A stretch of DNA of 8,767 bases from an uncultured Erysipelotrichaceae bacterium (GTDB taxonomy: Bacteria > Bacillota_I > Bacilli_A > Erysipelotrichales > Erysipelotrichaceae). A program made the position numbers and the translations under genes. The notes below the pieces were generated by a model, which saw nothing but the letters and a program-made list of their open reading frames with translations, made no database searches and was not told the DNA's origin. The stretch lies in assembly GCA_902795875.1 (NCBI GenBank), contig CADBND010000177.1, positions 1-8,767 on the forward strand. The letters are read 5' to 3'. Shown here piece after piece: positions 1 through 5,617 of this stretch; the stretch's first letter is position 1; every line of letters begins with the position of its first letter.

Positions 1-21
1 CACATCCTTTCTAATCTCAAG

Positions 22-79
22 TATATAAAAACCCAAAGAGGGCTGACACCTTTTTATTTCAGTGTCCACTCTATGGGTT
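22..79 (-). terminator. Structured intrinsic terminator after lysS
   Basis: The transcript downstream of the lysS stop folds into a long two-part hairpin. The outer arms at 69-79 and 30-40 pair AACCCA with TGGGTT and AGAG with CTCT, separated by one T-T mismatch. An inner stem pairs GACAC (62-66) with GTGTC (45-49). The outer stem is followed on the minus strand by TTTTTATATA, a good U-tract. It lies 28 nt beyond the stop codon, the expected place for the lysS terminator. Pairing was done by eye without an energy calculation. Confidence 0.75.
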
Positions 80-107
80 ACAGTTTATTTCAAAGGCTTC
101 TTATTTT

Positions 108-2030
108 CTAGTAAAGTTTTGCGCCTGCCGGGATGTGATCGTCGACCTGAAGCAGATGCAATTTTTCTTGTCCTTCTTCATGGTGTACTGCGCTTAACAA
201 CATACCGCAGGAATCAATACCCATCATCTTTCTTGGTGGGAGATTGACGATGGCGATACAGGTCTTACCGACGAGCTCTTCCGGTTCATAATAAGCGTGA
301 ATGCCGGAAAGGATCGTCCTCTTGTTTTCTGTTCCGTCATCCAACGTGAACTTAAGAAGTTTCGTTGACTTTGGTACTGCTTCGCATGCCAGTACCTTAA
401 CTGCGCGGAAATCAGACTTGGAGAAAGTCTCAAAGTCGACCATATCTTCGAATAAGGGTTCGATCTCCACCTTGGAGAAGTCGATGACTTCGTTGGTATT
501 TTCTACCTTGCGGACCGTATTTCTTTCGCCCTCTCTTGGCTTCATCGTCGGGAACAGCAAGACTTCACGAATGGAGTCTGTCCCCGCCAGCAACATCACG
601 AACCGGTCGATACCGATGCCGATACCGCCTGTCGGAGGCATACCGTATTCCAGAGCCTCAACATAATCCAGATCCATATCGCTGGCCTCATCATCTCCCA
701 GCTCTTTGGCCTTGAGCTGATTCTCGAAACGTTCGTACTGATCGATCGGATCGTTCAGTTCGGTGAAGGCGTTGGCGTATTCGGTACCGTTGATGTATAA
801 CTCGAATCTTAAAGTGAATCTTGGATCTTCCGGATCCTTTTTGGCCAGAGGAGATATCTCTAACGGATGACCATAGACGAAGACCGGACCGATCATGTCT
901 TCTTCACAGAGCGTTTCAAAAAGGTTGTTTATGATATGGCCCAGATCGTGCTCATGTTTCTGAAGTTCGACCTTGTATTCCTTGCATACCGCTTCTGCTT
1001 CTTCCAGGGTGATATTGCGGAAATCCTTTCCGGTCTTTTCGTTGACCGCATCGGTCATATTGACCCGCTTGAACGGAGCCTTGAGGGAGATCGTGTGGTC
1101 ACCTGTCTGCAATTCGGTCGTTCCTAATACCGTAGTGGATACTTCTTCAAAGAGGTTCTCACACAGCTTCATCATGCCTTCAAGATCGGAATAGGCAACA
1201 TAAGCCTCGACCGTCGTGAATTCCGGATTGTGCTTGAGGTCCATACCTTCGTTTCGGAAAAGTCTGCCGATCTCGTAGACACCTTCCATACCGCCGACGA
1301 TGAGTCTCTTCAAGTAGAGCTCTGTCGCAATGCGCAGATAGAATTCCTTATTCAGGGCGTTGTGGTGCGTGATGAAAGGTCTGGCACTGGCTCCGCCCAG
1401 TATCGGATTGAGTACCGGCGTTTCCACCTCGACAAGACCCTGCGCATCAAAGTTGTGCTGAATGGCACGGATGATGCGCGGACGTAAGAAGGCGATCCTT
1501 CTGGATTCTTCATTCATGATCAGATCGACATATCTTCTTCTGTATCTCTCTTCGACGTCCGTCAGGCCATGGAACTTCTCCGGTAGAGGTCTTAACGCTT
1601 TTGAAAGATGCGTGTACTCTTTGACATAGACCGACAATTCTCCCATCGGGTTATTGTCGTTAGGGTTGGTGCGGTAGACGACGCCCTTGACACCGATGAT
1701 GTCACCGATATCGGAAGCCTTGACCAGCTCATAGACTTCTTCTCCAACATCTGCCTTGTTTATGACCAGCTGTATCTGACCGTCCTTGTCCAGTATATGC
1801 ATGAAGCACATCTTGCCCATTCTTCTTTTGGACATGATACGGCCGGCGATCGATACTTCGACGTTCTTTGCCTCCAGCTCTTCCTTGGAAGCATCGCCAT
1901 AATCCTCTTTGATCGATTTTGAATTGGCTGTCCGCACATAAGCCTGGCCAAACGGATCAATACCCTTGGCCTTCAGGTCTTCCATCTTCTGTCGTCTTAC
2001 TTTTTCCTGATCGTTGAATTCTCTTTCCAT
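108..2030 (-). CDS. lysS: Lysyl-tRNA synthetase, class II, with C-terminal tRNA-binding domain
   Basis: The enzyme charges tRNA-Lys with lysine in the cytoplasm. The 640-residue protein has an N-terminal OB-fold anticodon-binding domain (about 58-140). It then has the class II core: motif 1 region about 198-219, motif 2 with RLFRNEGMDLKHNPEFT near 256-272, and motif 3 with GIGIGIDRF near 469-477. After about residue 500, where a typical bacterial LysRS ends, a linker leads to a second OB fold (about 535-640) of the MetRS C-terminal/Trbp111 type. Its marks are DFRAVKV, SGI, NLPPRKMMGIDS and GMLLSA. I chose the ATG at 2030 because AAAGGA lies just upstream; a TTG seven codons earlier has no such site and lies in the leader terminator's U-tract. 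A lysine T-box precedes the gene and a terminator follows it. Family assignment is near certain; the role of the added domain (tighter tRNA binding, dimerisation) is inferred from MetRS and Trbp111. Confidence 0.97.
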   Translation of the reverse strand: MEREFNDQEKVRRQKMEDLKAKGIDPFGQAYVRTANSKSIKEDYGDASKEELEAKNVEVSIAGRIMSKRRMGKMCFMHILDKDGQIQLVINKADVGEEVYELVKASDIGDIIGVKGVVYRTNPNDNNPMGELSVYVKEYTHLSKALRPLPEKFHGLTDVEERYRRRYVDLIMNEESRRIAFLRPRIIRAIQHNFDAQGLVEVETPVLNPILGGASARPFITHHNALNKEFYLRIATELYLKRLIVGGMEGVYEIGRLFRNEGMDLKHNPEFTTVEAYVAYSDLEGMMKLCENLFEEVSTTVLGTTELQTGDHTISLKAPFKRVNMTDAVNEKTGKDFRNITLEEAEAVCKEYKVELQKHEHDLGHIINNLFETLCEEDMIGPVFVYGHPLEISPLAKKDPEDPRFTLRFELYINGTEYANAFTELNDPIDQYERFENQLKAKELGDDEASDMDLDYVEALEYGMPPTGGIGIGIDRFVMLLAGTDSIREVLLFPTMKPREGERNTVRKVENTNEVIDFSKVEIEPLFEDMVDFETFSKSDFRAVKVLACEAVPKSTKLLKFTLDDGTENKRTILSGIHAYYEPEELVGKTCIAIVNLPPRKMMGIDSCGMLLSAVHHEEGQEKLHLLQVDDHIPAGAKLY

Positions 2031-2050
2031 ATCTTTTCCTTTCCGGGACA

Positions 2051-2079
2051 AAATAAAACGTCCCCATCTCTAAGGACGT
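2051..2079 (-). terminator. T-box regulated terminator of the lysS leader
   Basis: On the minus strand ACGTCC (2074-2079) pairs with GGACGT (2058-2063), extendable by two G-U pairs, followed by TTTATTT. It lies directly after the T-box core and just before the lysS ribosome site. That is the usual position of the terminator that forms when charged tRNA-Lys prevents the antiterminator. Confidence 0.85.
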
Positions 2080-2266
2080 CGTTAAACGCGGTACCACCTT
2101 AGTTCAAATGTCTCCATTTGCCCTTCATTCGCCTTAACGCGGCATACGATCCACTCCAAGTTTTTATTCAGATAAGGGCATCTGTTCCGCTTCCACCTTC
2201 CGGAACTCTCTATCAGACCTTCGATATCCTACTCGTCTCTTCTTCGTGACATAGATATTCTATCTT
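2053..2266 (-). promoter_or_regulatory. T-box riboswitch, lysine specifier (AAA), controlling lysS
   Basis: This leader senses uncharged tRNA-Lys and lets transcription continue into lysS. The T-box core AAGGTGGTACCGCG is at 2087-2100; its UGGU bulge (2093-2096) complements an ACCA tRNA 3' end. In stem I, the S-turn strand AGTA (2230-2233) faces GAA (2167-2169). The AGAGAG element (2206-2211) overlaps the start of a distal stem GTTCCG/CGGAAC (2201-2206 with 2184-2189) that closes a loop containing GGTGG. Immediately after GAA come T and then AAA (2163-2165) followed by A. This matches the usual GAA-N-codon-purine layout and reads a lysine codon. A small hairpin CAAATG-GAGA-CATTTG sits before the core. 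The specifier agrees with the downstream gene, which supports both calls. The 5' boundary is approximate. Confidence 0.95.
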
Positions 2267-2297
2267 AAAAACCTTTTAAACAAAAGACTTTTTGCGC

Positions 2298-2324
2298 AAA
2301 ACAAAACCCGTATGGGAGTACGGG
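2298..2324 (-). terminator. Intrinsic terminator between the HAD-phosphatase unit and the lysS leader
   Basis: CCCGTA (2319-2324) and TACGGG (2307-2312) form a 6-bp stem with a 6-nt loop, followed on the minus strand by TTTTGTTTT. It can end transcripts from the HAD gene and from the promoter at 2399-2428. It lies upstream of the T-box, so lysS should need its own promoter or readthrough. A 12-bp palindrome TTTTGCGCAAAA (2290-2301) overlaps its tail. Confidence 0.7.
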
Positions 2325-2392
2325 ATATGTTTTCTATGTCCGTTTTTTCAGAACATACATAGAGGGAGAGAGTAACAGTCATTTCAATGACC
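2298..2392 (-). ncRNA. Possible short operator-controlled RNA (speculative)
   Basis: A transcript starting about 7 nt after the TATAAT box and ending at the 2298-2324 terminator would be about 95 nt. It would contain a small hairpin GTCAT-TGAA-ATGAC, a pyrimidine-rich single strand CTCTCTCCCTCT, an imperfect stem CTATGT/ACATAG, and the terminator hairpin. C-rich unpaired stretches are typical of Gram-positive sRNAs that pair with Shine-Dalgarno sequences. No known RNA family is recognised. Alternatively this is just the untranslated start of a longer lysS transcript, or the remains of a lost gene. Confidence 0.25.
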
Positions 2393-2398
2393 AAATTC

Positions 2399-2428
2399 AT
2401 TATAACGCATTTAGTTAGCAATTGCTAA
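2399..2428 (-). promoter_or_regulatory. Sigma-70-type promoter overlapped by a palindrome
   Basis: A perfect TATAAT -10 box lies at 2399-2404 on the minus strand. A weak -35, TTAGCA (2423-2428, 4 of 6 matches), is 18 bp upstream. The -35 and most of the spacer lie inside the 2408-2435 palindrome, as expected for a repressor-controlled promoter. Expected start is near 2392. No protein gene begins directly downstream. It could drive a short RNA or, by readthrough of the next terminator, the lysS leader. Confidence 0.5.
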
Positions 2429-2435
2429 CTAAATG
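2408..2435. promoter_or_regulatory. Perfect 28-bp palindrome, likely operator (MarR-type by appearance)
   Basis: The half-site CATTTAGTTAGCAA is followed by its exact reverse complement, with no mismatch over 28 bp. Each arm contains a repeated TTAG. Such AT-rich dyads with GTTAGC/GCTAAC cores resemble MarR-family operators, and the position over the -35 region of a promoter supports repression. The family is inferred from appearance only, and no regulator gene is in the window. The alternative is a terminator reading on the plus strand, where a T-rich run follows, but no plus-strand gene is seen upstream of it. On the minus strand no U-tract follows, so it is unlikely to terminate the HAD gene. 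Confidence 0.55.
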
Positions 2436-2446
2436 ATCTTTTTCTT

Positions 2447-3601
2447 TTATATTAGTCTGAAATGTTCGAACGCCTTATAATAACCGTCTTTGTCGACGTC
2501 GTCCGTCACATAGTCGGCAACATCTTTGATACCTTCCGAACCTGAACCCATTGCGACCCCGATCCCGCAGTACTGTAACATTGGAATATCAACATCCGCA
2601 TCGCCCAAAGCGAGCGTATTCTTTCTGTTCGTCTTCAGATGATCCAGAAGAAGACCTATTGCGTCGGCCTTGTTGCTTGTAGGGATACCGACATCGCCAA
2701 ACAAAGCTTCCTGATCTTTTCCTCCCCAGCTTCCTACTTTCAAATCTTTGAATTCTTCTTTTGCCGCAAGAAGATCCTCATAAGAATGAAGGACGAAGGA
2801 GATCTTGTTGACATCGTTCCGGTAAAGGTCTTCGCTTCTCACGAGGCCGTGCAATATACTCAGCACTTCTTCGTCTGTCTTGTCTTCTTCGTCCTCGCCC
2901 TTTCCTTTCATATAGGAACGTAAGGCAGCCGCTCCATCTCCTTCATAGAAGCGCTTCGAACCAAACAGTCCGTTGTTGGACTCTTCGTAGAGTCCAAGTC
3001 CTCTTTCCTCGCACCAGTCGACGATGTGCCGACACTCTTCATAAGAAAGGTGTTTATGAAAAACGACCTCACCGTGATCTTCGATATAGGCACCGTTGCC
3101 GCCGATCATCCCATCGAACCCGAGATCCCAGATCTCCTGGCGGTTCTCCGCCTTGGAACGTCCGGTGACCATATAGACGAGATGTCCGTTTTCTCTGGCC
3201 TTGCGGAGCGCTTCTTTTGTGCTCATCGCGATCCGGGATTCATAATCGCAGACCGTACCGTCGATGTCGGTAAGGACGATTTTCTTTTCTTTGCTTTTGA
3301 AAAACAGAAACACGTTCAGTGCTTCCGCTTTCACGGTCGAAGAAGCAGGGATCTTCTCATAGAAGTGCGGATAAAGTTTCTCCTCATCCTTTTCTTCATA
3401 GACGATCCTGTCCCGGATCGGTCCTTCGTCGATCGAAAGGATGATGTGATCTTTCGGATCCGTGAAGCGGTCCAGGATCTTCTTCAGTCCTTCTTCCGTA
3501 GAAGAGCGGATGAAGCCGTATCTTCTGATCTCTTCTTCTCCGAAATAGATGTTATCCTTTTCCTTCGCCCAGACTTCCTTTTTACATATATGGAAGATCA
3601 T
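2447..3601 (-). CDS. DUF952-like domain fused to Cof-type HAD-IIB phosphatase
   Basis: The 384-residue protein is a fusion. Residues 1 to about 95 look like DUF952: IFHI near the start, W11, Y19, GFIRSST at 29-35, ILSID at 54-58, and PHFYEKIP at 78-85. Residues 107-384 are a HAD hydrolase of the Cof/IIB group. It has motif I D112-I-D114-G-T, motif II T146 in VTGR, motif III K311, motif IV GDADVD (333-338), and a C2-type cap between motifs II and III. Family members dephosphorylate sugar phosphates and similar small metabolites in the cytoplasm; the substrate here is unknown. The DUF952 signature is commonly GFIH-ST, and here the His position is Arg (R32). The start ATG overlaps the stop of the upstream membrane-protein gene (ATGA), with a GAGGA-like site, implying coupled translation. 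HAD call is very sure; DUF952 call is fairly sure, by motif memory. Confidence 0.9.
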   Translation of the reverse strand: MIFHICKKEVWAKEKDNIYFGEEEIRRYGFIRSSTEEGLKKILDRFTDPKDHIILSIDEGPIRDRIVYEEKDEEKLYPHFYEKIPASSTVKAEALNVFLFFKSKEKKIVLTDIDGTVCDYESRIAMSTKEALRKARENGHLVYMVTGRSKAENRQEIWDLGFDGMIGGNGAYIEDHGEVVFHKHLSYEECRHIVDWCEERGLGLYEESNNGLFGSKRFYEGDGAAALRSYMKGKGEDEEDKTDEEVLSILHGLVRSEDLYRNDVNKISFVLHSYEDLLAAKEEFKDLKVGSWGGKDQEALFGDVGIPTSNKADAIGLLLDHLKTNRKNTLALGDADVDIPMLQYCGIGVAMGSGSEGIKDVADYVTDDVDKDGYYKAFEHFRLI

Positions 3602-4023
3602 TCTTCCTCTTTCTTTCCTTCCAGATATTCTTTCAAAGAAGGAACGTCCGGAAATTTCTTAAGCAGCTTGTTTGTGTTGGAAAGCTCGCGGGCGACCGGG
3701 TTGAGGATGCCGGAAAAATAGATGACTGACGCAAAGATCATATAGGCTGCCGCAAAAGGCAGAAGGTCTTTTCTGTCCGCTGCCGTCATGGCCAGGAACG
3801 TGATGATACCGGTGATGACGATGATCTCCGCCGGACGGTTCCCCTTCTGTTTTTCCTCTTTCGGAAGACTCCTGAGATCTTCTCGCAAAAGAAGCAGATA
3901 CATCTGTTTCTCATTGATCTTGTTTTCTTTGCGAAAGCGCTCGATCTTCGCTCTTGTTGCGGAGTCCGTTTTCTTATAAGTCGCAGTCTCTTTGTAGTTG
4001 CCGTTATACTCTTTGCTTGCCAT
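3598..4023 (-). CDS. Small membrane protein of unknown function, two predicted transmembrane helices
   Basis: I do not recognise this 141-residue protein. Residues 1-62 are very hydrophilic and Lys/Glu-rich (KTDSATRAKIERFRKENKI). Two hydrophobic stretches follow at about 65-82 (EIIVITGIITFLAMT) and 87-107 (LLPFAAAYMIFASVIYFSG). A charged tail follows from about 111, ending in KKEEE. Both ends are probably cytoplasmic, forming a helical hairpin in the membrane. There is no signal peptide or catalytic motif. The ATG at 4023 has AAAGGA 8-9 nt upstream. Its stop overlaps the start of the HAD-phosphatase gene by 4 nt, so the two are co-translated and may work together, though nothing in the sequence says how. 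Confidence 0.8.
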   Translation of the reverse strand: MASKEYNGNYKETATYKKTDSATRAKIERFRKENKINEKQMYLLLLREDLRSLPKEEKQKGNRPAEIIVITGIITFLAMTAADRKDLLPFAAAYMIFASVIYFSGILNPVARELSNTNKLLKKFPDVPSLKEYLEGKKEEE

Positions 4024-4065
4024 AGATCTTTTCCTTTACAGTTCTATTCTATCCGAAAAGTTTCA

Positions 4066-4089
4066 TTGAAAGGAGCCTTGCGGCTCCTT
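4066..4089 (-). terminator. Probable terminator after the sugar operon
   Basis: AAGGAGCC (4082-4089) and GGCTCCTT (4070-4077) form a perfect 8-bp stem with a stable GCAA tetraloop, 4 nt past the stop of the last GH1 gene. The following U-tract is poor (TTTCAATG), so termination may be partial. The same hairpin read on the plus strand is followed by CTTCTT. Confidence 0.55.
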
Positions 4090-4093
4090 CTTC

Positions 4094-5548
4094 TTATAAT
4101 TCTTCGCCGTTGGAAGCGATGACTTTCTTATACCATTCAAAGGAATCTTTCTTTGAACGTTTTCCGCTTCCTTTGCCATAGTTGTCAAGATCGACATAGA
4201 TGTAGCCGTAGCGCTTCGCCATCTCCGCAGAAGAAGAAGATACGATATCGATCGGACCCCAGGACAGATAGGAGAAGACTTCTGCCCCGTCTTCGATCGC
4301 ATTCTTTACCTGTTCGATATGCTTTCTTAAGTAATCGATGCGGTATTCGTCGTGGATGCTTCCGTCCTCTTCGACCTTGTCGTAGGCACCAAAGCCGTTC
4401 TCTGCGATCATCAAAGGGACTTCATACCTGTCCCAAAGCTGGGAAAGACAGTTGTACAGGCCTAAGGGATCGGCACGCCATTCCCAGGGTGTCGGTTCGA
4501 GATAAGGGTTCTGCTGACCCGCAAAAGGCGTCATGTCGTCTTTCGTATGATCGACGATCTTGGTCGCATAATAGGAGATCGCCAGATAGTCCATCGTGTT
4601 TTCCTTCAGGAGCTTTTCATCTTCTTCAGAAACATTCAGATGGATGCCTTTCTCTTCAAAGTACCGCAAGGCGTAGACCGGGTACTCGCCTCTTAACTGC
4701 ACATCCGGGAAGAAGAATTCCTGCATGCGGTTCTTCTTCAAAGTCATGACGATATCTTTCGGATCACAGGTCGCCGGATACATGATACCGTCGGCGATCA
4801 TCGTGCCGAGCTTCGCCTCAGGGTCGATCTTCGATCCTTCTTTTTTGACTCTGGCGCAGGCAACGAACTGATTGTGCACCGCCTGGTACATCGTCTCTTC
4901 CATCTGCTCGGCAGGTACCTGATCATCGTAGATGCCCAGGCAGCCAAACATCACGGTCGGAAGTAAGTTCACCTGGTTGCAGACGATCCAGTACTTGACC
5001 CTCCCCTTGAAATGTTCGATCAGAAACAGCGCATATTTCACAAAGAGGTCGACGACCTTCCGGTTGGCGAATCCGCCATACTCCGTGACCAGATACAAAG
5101 GGATGTCGTAATGGCACATCGTGATGACCGGTTCCATCCCGTCTTTAATGATCTCGTCGATCATATCATCATAGAATTTCAGACCGGCCTGGTTTGGTTC
5201 CTCTTCGATGCCTTTCGGGAAGATGCGTGACCAGGAGATGGACGTACGGAAAGCCTTGAAGCCCATCTCTTTCAATAAAGCCAGATCATCTTTATAGGTG
5301 TGGTAGAAGTCGATGCCGTAGCGTTTAGGATAGTAACCTTCTTTGTCCGCAAGGGCTCTTTTGATGCCTTCCAGCGTATCGCCGCCTTCCTTTTCAATGT
5401 TGGAGATGTCCTGTTTGTCGTTGTATTTGTGGATATCGGAAGTCGACGGACCTCTTCCGTCAACGTCCCAGGCTCCTTCGATCTGACAAGCTGCGACCGC
5501 ACCGCCCCATAAGAAATCTTCCGGGAATCCGTTCGGGATCTTTTTCAT
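4094..5548 (-). CDS. GH1 6-phospho-beta-glucosidase-like enzyme with acid/base Glu replaced by Gln (second copy)
   Basis: A cytoplasmic GH1 (beta/alpha)8-barrel enzyme of 484 residues, the usual length. From the ATG: the sugar-binding Q22 in CQIEG and H146 in HYDIP; N191-Q192 in WIVCNQVN, where GH1 enzymes normally have Asn-Glu (acid/base); nucleophile E383 in AENGFGAYD; W430-G431; then a serine run (437-440) and KRY (445-447), the residues that bind the 6-phosphate in 6-phospho-beta-glucosidases and -galactosidases. The Gln codon is CAG at 4973-4975. I chose ATG 5548, 5-6 nt after AAAGGA; an upstream TTG at 5563 sits in a hairpin. Expected reaction is splitting a PTS-imported 6-phospho-beta-glycoside. 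The Q substitution, shared with the paralogue 69 nt upstream, predicts poor cleavage of ordinary O-glycosides and suits substrates with good leaving groups, such as thioglycosides. Family is certain; substrate is not. Confidence 0.93.
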   Translation of the reverse strand: MKKIPNGFPEDFLWGGAVAACQIEGAWDVDGRGPSTSDIHKYNDKQDISNIEKEGGDTLEGIKRALADKEGYYPKRYGIDFYHTYKDDLALLKEMGFKAFRTSISWSRIFPKGIEEEPNQAGLKFYDDMIDEIIKDGMEPVITMCHYDIPLYLVTEYGGFANRKVVDLFVKYALFLIEHFKGRVKYWIVCNQVNLLPTVMFGCLGIYDDQVPAEQMEETMYQAVHNQFVACARVKKEGSKIDPEAKLGTMIADGIMYPATCDPKDIVMTLKKNRMQEFFFPDVQLRGEYPVYALRYFEEKGIHLNVSEEDEKLLKENTMDYLAISYYATKIVDHTKDDMTPFAGQQNPYLEPTPWEWRADPLGLYNCLSQLWDRYEVPLMIAENGFGAYDKVEEDGSIHDEYRIDYLRKHIEQVKNAIEDGAEVFSYLSWGPIDIVSSSSAEMAKRYGYIYVDLDNYGKGSGKRSKKDSFEWYKKVIASNGEEL

Positions 5549-5556
5549 GTTTTTCC

Positions 5557-5597
5557 TTTCCAAAAACAGCCGTCCAACTTGAGATGGGCGGCTGTTT
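5557..5597 (-). terminator. Intercistronic hairpin between the two GH1 genes
   Basis: AAACAGCCG (5589-5597) pairs perfectly over 9 bp with CGGCTGTTT (5564-5572) and is followed by TTTTTGG on the minus strand, directly before the ribosome site of the next gene. It has the form of an intrinsic terminator, but a gene of the same operon follows at once. It is more likely a partial terminator, a processing site or a 3' stabiliser that sets the ratio of the two enzymes. Confidence 0.6.
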
Positions 5598-5617
5598 CTT
5601 TTGTTTGTGTTTCTTTT

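Noticed and set aside
1..20. A possible start of another minus-strand gene (AGAAAGG close to ATG/GTG at positions 1-5)
   Set aside because: The spacing from the purine-rich run to these codons is too short for initiation. A true start could lie just outside the window but cannot be supported here.
2260..2400. A 46-codon open frame on the minus strand starting in the TATAAT box region
   Set aside because: Its ATG overlaps the -10 box, it has no ribosome site, and it runs through the terminator hairpin into the T-box leader. No protein family is recognisable.
3026..3721. A long plus-strand open frame (231 codons) opposite the HAD gene
   Set aside because: It is antisense to a clearly conserved gene, its translation has no recognisable domain, and it spans the junction of two coupled minus-strand genes. 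Similar plus-strand frames opposite the GH1 genes (4153-4749, 5579-6112, 6461-7015) were rejected for the same reason.
3931..3945. A catabolite-repression (cre)-like string near TTGCGAAAGCGCTCG
   Set aside because: It lies within the coding sequence of the membrane protein and does not fit the WTGNAANCGNWNNCW consensus.
4046..4071. A possible promoter (TAGAAT at 4046-4051) before the membrane-protein/HAD unit
   Set aside because: Position is sensible but no acceptable -35 is seen at 16-18 bp. It is too weak to list, though some promoter is expected here.
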